DNA of 64,000 nucleotides from Klebsiella planticola ATCC 33531 (GTDB lineage Bacteria > Pseudomonadota > Gammaproteobacteria > Enterobacterales > Enterobacteriaceae). Within the stretch, counting starts at the first letter, position 1, and each line of letters opens with the position of its first letter. Below, in pieces: positions 52,765-62,595 of the stretch. Below the pieces are notes generated by a model, which was not told the origin of the DNA, made no database searches, and worked only from the letters and a program-made list of their open reading frames with translations. The position numbers were made by a program, and so were the translations under genes. The stretch spans positions 62,001 to 126,000 of the forward strand of contig NZ_JMPP01000003.1 in assembly GCF_000735435.1 (NCBI RefSeq). The letters are read 5' to 3'.

Positions 52765-53664
52765 TTACGCCTGCGGCGTCGTGAAGAGTGACGAATAGTC
52801 GCGATTGCAAATCCGTTGCACCGCCGGATGCTGAATCATTCTTTCGGCAAAAATGGCGTGATACTCCTCCATCACATTCTCCATCCGTCCGATCTCAATA
52901 ATCGTCTCATCCTGATAGAAGTCATGCGCGTAAAGCGTCGGCGCGACAAAAATCGCATTATGCGCCGCACCGAACGCCTTCATCAGCGCCGCATCATCAA
53001 ACTCACCAAGAATCTCGACCTTCAGCCCCTGCGAGTTGAACCAGTTCAGAAGCTTGCGTCCCAGCATCGAGCGCCGGCCGGGGATCAGCAGACGACGCTC
53101 CTCCAGACAGGCAGGGAACGGTTTTTCCGGCGGCGGGTTCATACACCAGAAGCTCACGCTGCACTCGCCGATACGCACAGAGAACAGCCCTTCCTGCTGG
53201 GTGGAATCGATGGGGCAGTCTGAGATGATCATATCGAGCTTGTGCTGGCTGAGCTGCTCAAGCAGCATTTCGTGGGTCGACTCAAAGCAACGCAAATGAA
53301 TCTGTTCATTATCCACTACCGCCGCATCCAGCACCCCGCTCACCAGCCTTTTCGACAAAGCATCGGCAACACCGACATCGAACAGCAGGTTAGACTCTTT
53401 GCGGTAGTTCACAATATCGAGCATCTCCTGGCTTAGCGTGAACATGCGGTCTGCATAGCGGAACACCAGCTCGCCCAGTTCACTCGGCTCCAGCCCCCGC
53501 CCTTTGCGTTTAAACAATTTTCCCTGCAAACGCTCTTCAAGCGCTTTGATTTGCCCGGTAATGGTCTGCGGCGTCAGGAACAAAGCCTCCGCGGCGCCGA
53601 CAACAGAACCTTCTTTGTAAACGTGCCAGAAGTAATACAGGTGGTTGTAATTAATATGCGACAT
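52765..53664 (-). CDS. nhaR: LysR-family activator of nhaA (NhaR)
   Basis: Sodium-responsive transcription activator of nhaA. The 299-residue LysR-type protein has the helix-turn-helix [19 protein letters not shown] near residues 19-37. The ATG at 53664 gives the E. coli N-terminus [12 protein letters not shown] and has GGAGAG upstream. It lies downstream of nhaA on the same strand, 52 bp away, with a hairpin in the gap. Confidence 0.95.
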   Translation of the reverse strand: MSHINYNHLYYFWHVYKEGSVVGAAEALFLTPQTITGQIKALEERLQGKLFKRKGRGLEPSELGELVFRYADRMFTLSQEMLDIVNYRKESNLLFDVGVADALSKRLVSGVLDAAVVDNEQIHLRCFESTHEMLLEQLSQHKLDMIISDCPIDSTQQEGLFSVRIGECSVSFWCMNPPPEKPFPACLEERRLLIPGRRSMLGRKLLNWFNSQGLKVEILGEFDDAALMKAFGAAHNAIFVAPTLYAHDFYQDETIIEIGRMENVMEEYHAIFAERMIQHPAVQRICNRDYSSLFTTPQA

Positions 53665-53686
53665 GTTTCTCTCCCTGATAATGCCA

Positions 53687-53708
53687 GGGGAGCCCTTGCA
53701 GGCTCCCC
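53687..53708. repeat. Hairpin between nhaA and nhaR
   Basis: Perfect 8-bp stem GGGGAGCC / GGCTCCCC with a 6-nt loop, just after nhaA and just before the nhaR ribosome site. Without a T-run it more likely tunes nhaR expression than ends transcription. Confidence 0.6.
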
Positions 53709-53716
53709 ATCGAATG

Positions 53717-54889
53717 TTAAGCCGTCGTGGTATCCGCAATACGCCTGCGTAGTATCATATACCCGGTCACGGCCGACAGAACTGATCCAATCAGGATGCC
53801 TAGCTTGGCCCAGTTGATTAAGCCAGGATTAACGCTGCTGAAGGCCAGACTGGCGATGAAAATCGACATCGTGAAGCCAATCCCGCACAGAATACCGACC
53901 GCCACTATCTGCTTGCAGGTCGTCCCTTCCGGCAGCGATGCCCATTTCAGTTTTAACGCCAGCCAGCAGAACAGGCTGATCCCCAGCGGTTTGCCGATAA
54001 ACAGCCCGGCAATAATCCCCAGCGGCAGCAGTGACGTCAGTCCTTCAATCGTTACGCCTTGCAGCGAGACGCCTGCGTTAGCGAAGGCGAAAAGCGGCAG
54101 AATCAGGTAAGCCACCCACGGATGCAGGACATGCTCAAGCTGCTTAGCCGGTGATTTACCGCCCTGCTCCTTCAGCGGGATCATAAAGCCAACGATCACC
54201 CCGGCTAACGTCGCATGAACCCCGGACTTCAGGACCGCAGTCCATAGCACCGCGCCGACCAGGATATAGATACCGGTGCGTCGGACGCCGCAAAGATTGA
54301 GCGCAACCAGCACGGCAATCGCCCCTGCCGCCACGCCCAGCGACAGGACGGAAAGGTCGCTGGTATAAAACAGGGCAATGATGATAATGGCGCCCAGGTC
54401 GTCGATAATCGCCAGCGCCATCAGGAAGATTTTCAACGCCGGCGGTACGCGACTGCCCAACAGCGCCAGCACTCCCAGCGCAAAAGCGATATCGGTCGCC
54501 GCCGGAATCGCCCAGCCCTCGCGGGTAATCGGATCCTGAGCATTAAACGCCAGGTAGATCAGCGCCGGGACAATCATCCCACCTAAGGCCGCCACGACCG
54601 GGAAAACGGCCTGACGGCGGCTGGCCAGCGCCCCCTGAATCATCTCACGCTTCACTTCCAGGCCAATCAGCAAGAAGAAGACGGCCATGAGCGCATCGTT
54701 AATCCACAGCAGCATGTTCTTATTGATTTCCAACGCGCCCACACGCAGCTGAACGGGTGTTTCCAGAAAGGAGTGGTAAATACCGCTGGTTGCGCCAGTA
54801 TTAGCCAACAGCATAGCCAACGCGGCCGCGAAAATGAGGATAATGCCCCCTGAAGCATCGCTACTGAAAAAACGCTGCAGATGTTTCAC
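53717..54889 (-). CDS. nhaA: Na+/H+ antiporter NhaA
   Basis: Inner-membrane antiporter that expels Na+ or Li+ in exchange for protons, important for salt and alkaline stress. The 390-residue protein has about 12 membrane segments. The ion-binding Asp pair is in [10 protein letters not shown] near residue 163, and the pH-sensing region G-L-E-V-K-R-E near 76. Followed by its activator nhaR. Confidence 0.97.
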   Translation of the reverse strand: MKHLQRFFSSDASGGIILIFAAALAMLLANTGATSGIYHSFLETPVQLRVGALEINKNMLLWINDALMAVFFLLIGLEVKREMIQGALASRRQAVFPVVAALGGMIVPALIYLAFNAQDPITREGWAIPAATDIAFALGVLALLGSRVPPALKIFLMALAIIDDLGAIIIIALFYTSDLSVLSLGVAAGAIAVLVALNLCGVRRTGIYILVGAVLWTAVLKSGVHATLAGVIVGFMIPLKEQGGKSPAKQLEHVLHPWVAYLILPLFAFANAGVSLQGVTIEGLTSLLPLGIIAGLFIGKPLGISLFCWLALKLKWASLPEGTTCKQIVAVGILCGIGFTMSIFIASLAFSSVNPGLINWAKLGILIGSVLSAVTGYMILRRRIADTTTA

Positions 54890-55064
54890 TTTTACTCTCT
54901 CTATAAGGCTAATTCATCGATGAAACTATTCTAGTCGCCATAACACTTCGAAAAAATAAGATTATTATTGCGTTATAGCTCGATTTTTACGATATAAAGC
55001 AAACGGCAAAGCGCGACTCTGACCGGAGGGATTCAGCCATCATTAACAGATAGCGGGCTGGAAA

Positions 55065-55097
55065 CAAAAAAGCCACTTTAACAATAAAGTGGCTTTT
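55065..55097 (-). terminator. Rho-independent terminator of dnaKJ
   Basis: On the minus strand, arms AGCCACTTTA / TAAAGTGGCT with a 4-nt loop are followed by T6, 16 bp after the dnaJ stop. Confidence 0.9.
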
Positions 55098-55112
55098 CAG
55101 AATCGCAGTAGA

Positions 55113-56249
55113 TTAGCGCGTCAGGTCGTCGAAGAATTTCTTCACGCCATCAAAGAAACTTTTGGAGCGCGGGCTGTTTTTTTCACCCGTTGGGCCGCCA
55201 AAACTTTCCTGAAGATCCTTCAGCAGCTGTTTCTGTTTTTCATTCAGCCCTACCGGCGTTTCAACCACCACGCGGCACAGCAGATCGCCCTGCGCGCCAC
55301 CACGTACGGATTTCACCCCTTTGCCACGCATGCGGAAGAGCTTACCGGTCTGCGTTTCGCCAGGCACTTTCAGATTGACGCGGCCATCCAGCGTCGGGAC
55401 TTCAATCTCGCCGCCGAGGGCAGCCATGGTGAAGTTGATCGGCACTTCGCAGTACAGGTTATTGCCTTCACGCTCAAAGATAGCGTGCTGCTTAACCTGG
55501 ACCTGAACGTACAGATCGCCCGCCGGAGCGCCGTGCTCACCCGCTTCGCCTTCGCCTGAAAGACGAATACGATCGCCGGTATCCACACCCGCCGGGATTT
55601 TGACCGACAGGGTTTTGGTCTTCTCGACCCGGCCGTGACCGTGGCATTTGTTGCACGGATCTTTAATCAGCGTACCGCGTCCCTGACAATGCGGACAGGT
55701 TTGCTGAACGGCGAAGAAGCCCTGACGCATCTGCACCTGACCGGCACCGTGACAGGTTGGACAGGTTTGCGGTTTGCTACCGGCTTTCGCGCCGCTGCCG
55801 TGGCAGACGTCACACTCTTCCAGCGTCGGGATGCGAATCTCTTTAGTCACGCCGCGAACGGCTTCTTCCAGCGTCAGCTCCATGTTGTAGCGCAGGTCAG
55901 CGCCACGCGCCGCACGCTGACGGCCACGACCGCCGCCAAAGATATCGCCAAACACGTCGCCAAAGATATCGCTGAAATCTGCACCGCCGCCAAAACCACC
56001 GCCGCCGCCGCCCATGCCACCTTGTTCAAAGGCGGCGTGGCCGTACTGATCGTAGGCCGCACGCTTCTGGTCATCAGTCAGGATTTCATACGCTTCTTTA
56101 ATTTCTTTAAACTTCGCTTCGGCTTCTTTATCACCCTGGTTACGGTCCGGGTGATATTTCATGGCCAGGCGCTTGTAAGCCTTTTTGATTTCACGCTCTT
56201 CCGCTGTTTTGGAAACGCCCAAAATCTCGTAATAATCTTGCTTTGCCAT
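55113..56249 (-). CDS. dnaJ: Chaperone protein DnaJ
   Basis: Co-chaperone that delivers substrates to DnaK and stimulates its ATPase. The 378-residue protein has an N-terminal J domain with H-P-D near residue 33 (K-Y-H-P-D-R-N), a Gly/Phe-rich region (about 75-110), four C-x-x-C-x-G-x-G zinc repeats (about 145-205) and the C-terminal substrate-binding domains. It lies 87 bp downstream of dnaK. Confidence 0.98.
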   Translation of the reverse strand: MAKQDYYEILGVSKTAEEREIKKAYKRLAMKYHPDRNQGDKEAEAKFKEIKEAYEILTDDQKRAAYDQYGHAAFEQGGMGGGGGGFGGGADFSDIFGDVFGDIFGGGRGRQRAARGADLRYNMELTLEEAVRGVTKEIRIPTLEECDVCHGSGAKAGSKPQTCPTCHGAGQVQMRQGFFAVQQTCPHCQGRGTLIKDPCNKCHGHGRVEKTKTLSVKIPAGVDTGDRIRLSGEGEAGEHGAPAGDLYVQVQVKQHAIFEREGNNLYCEVPINFTMAALGGEIEVPTLDGRVNLKVPGETQTGKLFRMRGKGVKSVRGGAQGDLLCRVVVETPVGLNEKQKQLLKDLQESFGGPTGEKNSPRSKSFFDGVKKFFDDLTR

Positions 56250-56277
56250 TGGTGTTTTTCAGCCCCTTAACATGCGT

Positions 56278-56310
56278 GCACGGGCGGAGAGGAAACCTCT
56301 TCGCCCGTGC
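56278..56310. repeat. Strong hairpin in the dnaK-dnaJ spacer
   Basis: Stem GCACGGGCG / CGCCCGTGC with a second inner stem GAGG / CCTC. It lies between dnaK and dnaJ and could account for lower dnaJ than dnaK expression. In E. coli a small RNA, Tpke11, has been mapped to this spacer; whether one exists here cannot be told. Confidence 0.7.
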
Positions 56311-56336
56311 CAGTGTTTTACCCGTTCAAAGGGCGA

Positions 56337-58253
56337 TTATTTTTTGTCTTTCACTTCTTCAAACTCGGCGTCAACGACATCGTCGTCTTTCGCGTTGCTT
56401 TCAGAAGCTTCAGCACCGCCAGCCTGCTGCTGAGCGTGTTGCTGCTGAGCAATTTCCATCAGCTTCTGGGAAGCCTGAGCCAGCGCCTGCATTTTCGCTT
56501 CGATGTCCGCTTTGTCTTCACCTTTCAGCGAAGTTTCCAGCGCGGTCAGCGCAGACTCGATGGCAGTTTTGTCGTCAGCCGGCAGTTTGTCGCCCGCTTC
56601 TTCAACCTGCTTACGCGTGCTGTGCAGCAGATGGTCGCCCTGGTTACGGGTCTGAACCAGCTCTTCGAACTTACGGTCAGATTCAGCGTTCGCTTCCGCA
56701 TCACGAACCATTTTGGCGATCTCTTCTTCGTTCAGACCAGAAGAGGCTTTAATGGTGATTTTCTGCTCTTTACCACTGTTTTTGTCTTTCGCGGACACGT
56801 GCAGGATACCATCAGCATCGATGTCGAAGGTGACTTCGATCTGCGGCATACCGCGCGGTGCCGGGTTAATCCCATCCAGGTTGAATTGACCCAGTGATTT
56901 GTTATCGGAGGCGCGTTTACGCTCACCCTGAATCACGTGGATGGTTACCGCAGACTGGTTGTCTTCTGCAGTAGAGAACACCTGGCTATGCTTGGTCGGG
57001 ATAGTGGTGTTTTTGTTGATCAGCGCAGTCATCACGCCGCCCATGGTTTCGATACCCAGCGACAGCGGGGTAACGTCCAGCAGCAGAACGTCTTTAACTT
57101 CACCGGTCAGTACACCACCCTGAACCGCAGCGCCGATCGCCACAGCTTCATCCGGGTTAACGTCTTTACGCGGCTCTTTACCAAAGAACTCAGCCACTTT
57201 CTTCTGAACCATCGGCATACGAGTCTGACCACCGACCAGGATAACGTCCTGGATGTCAGACACGGAGAGACCAGCGTCCTGCAGAGCAACTTTCAGCGGC
57301 TCGATAGAACGGTTAACCAGATCTTCAACCAGGCTTTCCAGTTTCGCACGCGTCACTTTGATGTTCATGTGTTTCGGACCGGTGGCATCTGCAGTGATGT
57401 ACGGCAGGTTCACGTCGGTCTGCTGAGCGGAAGAAAGCTCGATTTTCGCTTTTTCAGCCGCTTCTTTCAGGCGCTGCATGGCCAGCGGATCGTTACGCAG
57501 GTCAATGCCCTGATCTTTCTTAAACTCATCAACGAGGTAGTTGATCATACGGCTGTCGAAGTCTTCACCACCCAGGTGGGTATCACCGTTGGTTGCCAGA
57601 ACTTCGAAGGTTTTTTCGCCGTCAACTTCGTCGATTTCGATAATAGAGATATCGAAGGTACCACCACCGAGGTCGTAAACCGCGATAGTACGGTTGCCGA
57701 CTTCTTTATCCAGACCGTAAGCCAGTGCAGCGGCGGTCGGTTCGTTGATGATACGTTTGACTTCCAGACCTGCGATACGGCCGGCATCTTTCGTTGCCTG
57801 ACGCTGAGCATCGTTGAAGTATGCAGGTACGGTGATAACCGCTTCAGTTACCGGCTCACCCAGGTAATCTTCAGCCGTTTTCTTCATTTTTTTCAGCACT
57901 TCAGCAGAAATCTGCGGCGGTGCCATTTTCTGACCTTTCACATCAAGCCATGCGTCGCCGTTGTCGGCGCCGATGATTTTGTACGGCATGATGGATACGT
58001 CACGCTGAACTTCTTCGTCCTGGAAGCGGCGACCAATCAGGCGTTTAATCGCAAACAGGGTGTTTTGCGGGTTTGTCACTGCCTGACGTTTAGCCGGCTG
58101 ACCAACCAGAGTTTCACCATCCTGGGTATAAGCAATGATAGAAGGCGTGGTGCGATCGCCTTCGGCGTTCTCCAGCACACGTGCAGTAGTGCCATCCATA
58201 ATCGCTACACAAGAGTTGGTAGTACCCAGGTCGATACCAATAATTTTACCCAT
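56337..58253 (-). CDS. dnaK: Chaperone protein DnaK (Hsp70)
   Basis: ATP-driven Hsp70 chaperone. The 638-residue protein starts with the nucleotide-binding domain ([10 protein letters not shown] near residue 5, [10 protein letters not shown] near 194), then the substrate-binding domain (about 390-500) and a helical lid with a Gln/Ala-rich tail, ending in E-E-V-K-D-K-K. A sigma-32 promoter lies upstream; dnaJ follows in the same operon. Confidence 0.98.
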   Translation of the reverse strand: MGKIIGIDLGTTNSCVAIMDGTTARVLENAEGDRTTPSIIAYTQDGETLVGQPAKRQAVTNPQNTLFAIKRLIGRRFQDEEVQRDVSIMPYKIIGADNGDAWLDVKGQKMAPPQISAEVLKKMKKTAEDYLGEPVTEAVITVPAYFNDAQRQATKDAGRIAGLEVKRIINEPTAAALAYGLDKEVGNRTIAVYDLGGGTFDISIIEIDEVDGEKTFEVLATNGDTHLGGEDFDSRMINYLVDEFKKDQGIDLRNDPLAMQRLKEAAEKAKIELSSAQQTDVNLPYITADATGPKHMNIKVTRAKLESLVEDLVNRSIEPLKVALQDAGLSVSDIQDVILVGGQTRMPMVQKKVAEFFGKEPRKDVNPDEAVAIGAAVQGGVLTGEVKDVLLLDVTPLSLGIETMGGVMTALINKNTTIPTKHSQVFSTAEDNQSAVTIHVIQGERKRASDNKSLGQFNLDGINPAPRGMPQIEVTFDIDADGILHVSAKDKNSGKEQKITIKASSGLNEEEIAKMVRDAEANAESDRKFEELVQTRNQGDHLLHSTRKQVEEAGDKLPADDKTAIESALTALETSLKGEDKADIEAKMQALAQASQKLMEIAQQQHAQQQAGGAEASESNAKDDDVVDAEFEEVKDKK

Positions 58254-58692
58254 CTAAACGTCTCCACTAAAAATTCGATCAACATGTGGTTGTAAACCTG
58301 TAATAAGGGCGAAACCTATGGTTTCAACTGCCCAGACATCATTTTTTTCAGGTTCATTCACTGCGGTTGACTACAAGATGGGGTCGCCCACCGCTTCCTC
58401 AAGGGGGCAAGCAAAAAAATTTTTCACTTTCTTGCCGGGTAAAGAGAGGAATAAAGAAGGCAGACTGAATAAACCGGTAAAAAAGCGGCTTTTATCGATA
58501 ACCCGCGTCCCGCCGGGCGCCCCGTCCCCGCCTGCCGATAGCGAACGATCGCCATTTATCCGCGCCAGCGTAAATTGGCGAAAAATACCCCGCCAGATCA
58601 TAGACAGTTACCCTGCGCCTCATTATGATGCCGCGCCCCGCCCCCGAGTGGCGGGGTAATGCTTCCCTTTCTAATCATTATTCTGAGGAATT
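58254..58692. promoter_or_regulatory. Divergent dnaK / satP control region
   Basis: A 439-bp gap. The dnaK side has a heat-shock promoter, listed separately, and a leader of about 110 bp. The satP side has a CCCCGCC / GGCGGGG hairpin at 58636-58656, 36 bp before the satP start, probably in its leader. No supported reading frame lies between. Confidence 0.7.
58376..58408 (-). promoter_or_regulatory. Sigma-32 heat-shock promoter of dnaKJ
   Basis: On the minus strand, -35 CCCCCTTGAGG (CTTGAGG at 58397-58403) and -10 CCCCATCT (58376-58383), spacer about 13 bp. This closely matches the heat-shock consensus CTTGAA-N13-15-CCCCAT and the known E. coli dnaK promoter. Confidence 0.88.
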
Positions 58693-59259
58693 ATGGGCAA
58701 CACTAAGTTGGCTAATCCGGCACCGCTGGGCCTTATGGGCTTCGGCATGACCACTATTTTGCTTAATCTGGCAAATAGCGGCCTGTTCGCGTTTGATGTA
58801 GCTATCCTGGCGATGGGCATTTTTTACGGCGGTATTGCGCAGATTTTCGCAGGCCTGCTGGAATTTAAAAAAGGTAATACCTTTGGTTTAACTGCTTTTA
58901 CGTCCTACGGCGCCTTCTGGCTGACGTTGGTCGCTATTCTTCTCATGCCGAAAATGGGCCTGGCAGAAGCGCCTGATGCGCACTTCCTGGGCATGTACCT
59001 CGGTCTGTGGGGAGTCTTCACGTTGTTTATGTTCTTCGGTACTCTGAAAGCCGCACGAATGCTGCAATTCGTTTTCCTCAGCCTGACCGTTCTGTTTGCG
59101 CTGCTGGCAATCGGCCACCTGGCAGATAATGAAGGTCTGGTAAAAATCGCGGGCTGGATTGGTTTAGTCTGCGGCGGTAGCGCTATTTATCTGGCGATGG
59201 GTGAAGTACTGAACGAACAGTTTGGTCGCACCGTACTGCCGATCGGCGCACCTCATTGA
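58693..59259 (+). CDS. satP: Succinate-acetate/proton symporter SatP
   Basis: Inner-membrane transporter of the AceTr (GPR1/FUN34/YaaH) family that takes up acetate and succinate. The 188-residue protein has the signature N-P-A-P-L-G-L near residue 8 and six hydrophobic segments. GAGGAA lies about 6 bp before the ATG. It is divergent from dnaK and followed by a bidirectional terminator. Confidence 0.95.
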   Translation: MGNTKLANPAPLGLMGFGMTTILLNLANSGLFAFDVAILAMGIFYGGIAQIFAGLLEFKKGNTFGLTAFTSYGAFWLTLVAILLMPKMGLAEAPDAHFLGMYLGLWGVFTLFMFFGTLKAARMLQFVFLSLTVLFALLAIGHLADNEGLVKIAGWIGLVCGGSAIYLAMGEVLNEQFGRTVLPIGAPH

Positions 59260-59265
59260 TAAAAG

Positions 59266-59293
59266 ATACCCTCGTCCCGACGGGCGAGGGTAT
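59266..59293. terminator. Terminator between satP and the convergent MFS gene
   Basis: Perfect 9-bp stem ATACCCTCG / CGAGGGTAT with a 10-nt loop, 6 bp after the satP stop. Preceded by an A-rich tract, which gives U residues for minus-strand transcripts, so it may serve both genes. Confidence 0.7.
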
Positions 59294-59306
59294 TGCTCGC
59301 GGAACG

Positions 59307-60617
59307 TTAAGGCAGGCGCTGCAACTCACCTCCTGCGGCAGCCACTTCACGGTCCATCCCCTGGCGCAGCCAGATCCCTAATCCCAGCCCCATCAGCGAA
59401 AGTGCCAGCACGTACCACGCAGGTGCCATCGGCGAAACCCCCATCAGCATGGTCACGGCAATCGGCGTCAGGCCGCCAAAAATGGCGTAAGAGACGTTAT
59501 ATGAAAAGGAAATGCCGGTAAAGCGAACCTCCGCCGGGAAAGCGCGCACCATGACGTAAGGCACGGCGCCCACAACCCCAACGCACAATCCCACCGTGCC
59601 ATACAGCAGGAACAGCTGCTCGGGACTGCTGCCGGAAAGGTGATAGAACGCCCAGCTGGAGACCGCCAGGAGCAAACTGCCGACGATGAAGGTGCGACTG
59701 GCGCCAAAACGATCCGCCGCCAGCCCTGCCAGCAGACAACCGATGCAGAGCATAATGGTGGCAATACTGTTGGCCTGCAGGGTGATCGCCGGGGCAAAAC
59801 CGTAGTGCTTTTGTAGCCAGACCGGTGACATGAGGATCACCACCACCACGCCGGCGGATAACAGCCAGGTCAGCAGCATGGAGACCACCACCGCTTTCTG
59901 GTGTTTCAGCACCACCGATTTGACCGGCAGCTCCTGCGCTAACGCCTTACGCTGCTGCATTTCGAGAAATATCGGCGTCTCCTGCAGCCAACGACGCAGA
60001 TACATGGCCACCAGACCAAATACGCCGCCTAACAGGAAGGGAATACGCCAACCGCCGTCGTGAATCCCCTGTGGCGTCAGGCTGGTATTAATCAGCGTCG
60101 CGACCACCGATCCCAGCAGAATGCCAACCGTCAGGCCGGCAGTGAGGGTGCCGCAGGCGATACCAATGCGCTTTTCCGGCACGTGTTCGGCGACAAAAAC
60201 CCAGGCGCCGGGGACCTCCCCTCCGATAGCCGCCCCCTGCAGAATGCGCATCAGCAACAGCAGCAGCGGCGCGGCAATGCCTATCGACGCGTAGGTCGGC
60301 AGCAGACCAATCGCCAGCGTCGGCAATGCCATCAGCAGAATGCTCAGGGTGAACATCTTCTTGCGCCCGACCAGATCGCCGAAGTGGGCCATGATAATGC
60401 CGCCCAGTGGACGCGCCAGGTAGCCCGCGGCAAAGATGCCGAAGGTCTGCACCTGGCGCAGCCATTCCGGGATGTCCGCCGGGAAGAACAGTTCGCCAAC
60501 GACGGCGGCGAAGAAGACAAAGATAATGAAATCATAAAACTCCAGCGCGCCGCCAAGGGCGGCCAGCGTCAGGGTTTTATAATCTTGTCGATTCAGAGGT
60601 CGGGTATGTTGTGACAT
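59307..60617 (-). CDS. MFS transporter, metabolite:H+ symporter family
   Basis: A 436-residue major facilitator protein with 12 predicted membrane segments. The sequence G-G-A-L-E-F-Y-D-F-I-I-F near residue 25 and the loop G-D-L-V-G-R-K-K-M-F are typical of the metabolite:H+ symporter group, which carries dicarboxylates, shikimate, proline-betaine and others. The start at 60617 begins M-S-Q-H-T-R-P; an ATG three codons earlier is also possible. It lies between satP and mog, where E. coli has no such transporter. Substrate unknown. Confidence 0.83.
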   Translation of the reverse strand: MSQHTRPLNRQDYKTLTLAALGGALEFYDFIIFVFFAAVVGELFFPADIPEWLRQVQTFGIFAAGYLARPLGGIIMAHFGDLVGRKKMFTLSILLMALPTLAIGLLPTYASIGIAAPLLLLLMRILQGAAIGGEVPGAWVFVAEHVPEKRIGIACGTLTAGLTVGILLGSVVATLINTSLTPQGIHDGGWRIPFLLGGVFGLVAMYLRRWLQETPIFLEMQQRKALAQELPVKSVVLKHQKAVVVSMLLTWLLSAGVVVVILMSPVWLQKHYGFAPAITLQANSIATIMLCIGCLLAGLAADRFGASRTFIVGSLLLAVSSWAFYHLSGSSPEQLFLLYGTVGLCVGVVGAVPYVMVRAFPAEVRFTGISFSYNVSYAIFGGLTPIAVTMLMGVSPMAPAWYVLALSLMGLGLGIWLRQGMDREVAAAGGELQRLP

Positions 60618-60739
60618 AACGAGCAATTCATCCAGAGGTGTGTAGGTGTCATCACGGAATGTGTAAAGTAAAAAACACTATATCGTAAATAAAACGGCAC
60701 ACCACCGACAATGCAGGTTATGTCAGGAAAGCATCAAAT

Positions 60740-61327
60740 TCAGGATAAAGTTTCGCGTCTCGCGCTTTTTGGGCGAAAAGCCGCTACAACTTCCGCGTTC
60801 GTCTCCACATACGGCCCCTCCAGCAGCTGTACACAATAAGGTACACTTGCGAAGATCCCGTGCACCAGAACCTTGCCGTCCGCATCTTTAACGCCTTCAA
60901 GGGTTTCCTGAATGGCTTTCGGCTGGCCCGGCAGATTCAAAATCAGCGCCTGCTTGCGGATAACGCCAACCTGACGAGAAAGGATAGCCGTCGGAACGAA
61001 GTGTAGGCTAACCTGGCGCATTTGCTCACCAAACCCCGGCATAACGCGGTCAGCTACGGCCAGGGTGGCATCCGGCGTCACGTCGCGTCGGGCAGGACCG
61101 GTCCCGCCGGTAGTCAACACCAGATGGCAAGCCATCTCGTCAACCAGCTCACACAGCGTTTGTTCGATAATCACCTGTTCGTCAGGGATCAGACGAGTCT
61201 CGAGCTCAAAGGGGGTCGTCAGCGCACGCGCCAGCCACTCTTCAAGTGCCGGGATGCCTTTATCCTGATAGACGCCGCTGGAGGCGCGATCGGAGATGGA
61301 AACTAAGCCGATTCGTAAGGTATTCAT
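60740..61327 (-). CDS. mog: Molybdopterin adenylyltransferase
   Basis: Adenylates molybdopterin before MoeA inserts molybdenum. The 195-residue protein, the same length as E. coli Mog, has the family motif T-T-G-G-T-G-P-A-R-R-D-V-T-P-D near residue 72. The ATG at 61327 gives the N-terminus M-N-T-L-R-I-G-L-V-S-I-S-D-R. Lies 110 bp downstream of talB. Confidence 0.96.
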   Translation of the reverse strand: MNTLRIGLVSISDRASSGVYQDKGIPALEEWLARALTTPFELETRLIPDEQVIIEQTLCELVDEMACHLVLTTGGTGPARRDVTPDATLAVADRVMPGFGEQMRQVSLHFVPTAILSRQVGVIRKQALILNLPGQPKAIQETLEGVKDADGKVLVHGIFASVPYCVQLLEGPYVETNAEVVAAFRPKSARRETLS

Positions 61328-61405
61328 CGTTATTCCGTTCAAACTGTACAATTAGACGGAATGATACACGCTGGAAGGAAATACAGACAGAGTTCAGGAG
61401 AAGTA

Positions 61406-61429
61406 GCGTGACCGGGAGCCCGGCCACGC
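61406..61429. repeat. Hairpin between talB and mog
   Basis: Stem GCGTGACCGGG / CCCGGCCACGC with one A:C mismatch and a 2-nt loop, 8 bp after the talB stop on the minus strand. No T-run; it may be a weak terminator or processing signal ahead of mog. Confidence 0.6.
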
Positions 61430-61437
61430 CCAAATGA

Positions 61438-62391
61438 TTACAGCAGGTCGCCGATCATTTTTTCCAGTTTTTCCTGGTCGATAGCAAACTTACGGATACC
61501 TTCCGCCAGCTTGTCCACCGCCATCGGATCCTGGTTGTGCTGCCACAGGAACTGGGCTTCGGTGATGCGTTCCGGACGTGCTTTCACTTCGCCGCTGAAC
61601 GCCAGTTTACGTTCGATAGCCCCTTCGCTTTCCGCCAGCTCTTTCAACAGAGCCGGAGCGATAGTCAGGCGATCGCAGCCAGCCAGCTCAAGGATTTCAC
61701 CGACGTTACGGAAGCTTGCGCCCATTACGACAGTTTCATAACCGTGCTGCTTGTAGTACTCGTAAATCTCACTGACGGAAACGACGCCCGGATCTTCAGC
61801 CGGCGCGTACTCTTTCTTATCGGTGTTCGCTTTGTACCAGTCGAGAATACGGCCAACGAACGGAGAGATCAGGAATACACCCGCTTCAGCACAAGCGCGA
61901 GCCTGAGCGAAGGAGAACAGCAGAGTCAGGTTACAGTTGATGCCTTCTTTTTCCAGCTGCTCGGCGGCGCAAATACCCTGCCAGGTCGAAGCCAGTTTAA
62001 TCAGAATGCGATCGTTGCCGATGCCCGCATCGTTGTACAGTTTGATGATGCGCTTCGCTTTCGCGATAGATGCCTGGGTGTCATAGGAGAGGCGCGCGTC
62101 AACTTCGGTCGAAATACGGCCTGGAATCAGCTTAAGAATTTCGAGACCAATGTTCACCGCCAGCTTATCGGAAGCATCGATAATCTGCTGAGCGCGATCG
62201 CTGCTCTGGCCGCGGGCCCACTCGACAGCATCATCAATCAGCTTACGGTACTCAGGAATCTGAGCCGCGCCGAGAATCAAAGAAGGGTTAGTCGTGGCAT
62301 CCTGAGGCTGATACAGCTTCATTGCCGCAATATCTCCGGTATCAGCTACGACAGTGGTGTACTGACGCAGAGAAGTCAATTTATCCGTCAT
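61438..62391 (-). CDS. talB: Transaldolase B
   Basis: Pentose phosphate enzyme that moves a dihydroxyacetone unit between sugar phosphates. The 317-residue protein has the Schiff-base Lys132 in [10 protein letters not shown] and N-L-T-L-L-F-S near residue 154. Divergent from yaaJ; mog lies downstream. Confidence 0.97.
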   Translation of the reverse strand: MTDKLTSLRQYTTVVADTGDIAAMKLYQPQDATTNPSLILGAAQIPEYRKLIDDAVEWARGQSSDRAQQIIDASDKLAVNIGLEILKLIPGRISTEVDARLSYDTQASIAKAKRIIKLYNDAGIGNDRILIKLASTWQGICAAEQLEKEGINCNLTLLFSFAQARACAEAGVFLISPFVGRILDWYKANTDKKEYAPAEDPGVVSVSEIYEYYKQHGYETVVMGASFRNVGEILELAGCDRLTIAPALLKELAESEGAIERKLAFSGEVKARPERITEAQFLWQHNQDPMAVDKLAEGIRKFAIDQEKLEKMIGDLL

Positions 62392-62595
62392 GATAGTGTT
62401 TCTCTTAAACAGCAGTTAAGGGGATGTAACCGGTCTGCCAAGATGATAACACGCTGCATGTTCAGCGCAACTGCGGACCATGCAAGAGCGCAGAGTGTGA
62501 TAAACTGGATGAATTAATTCTCTGAAAGCTAAGGGATTGTCACTTGAATTGGTAACGCTTACACTAGCGTTCCGGCATGGACAAGAGGATGGTTA

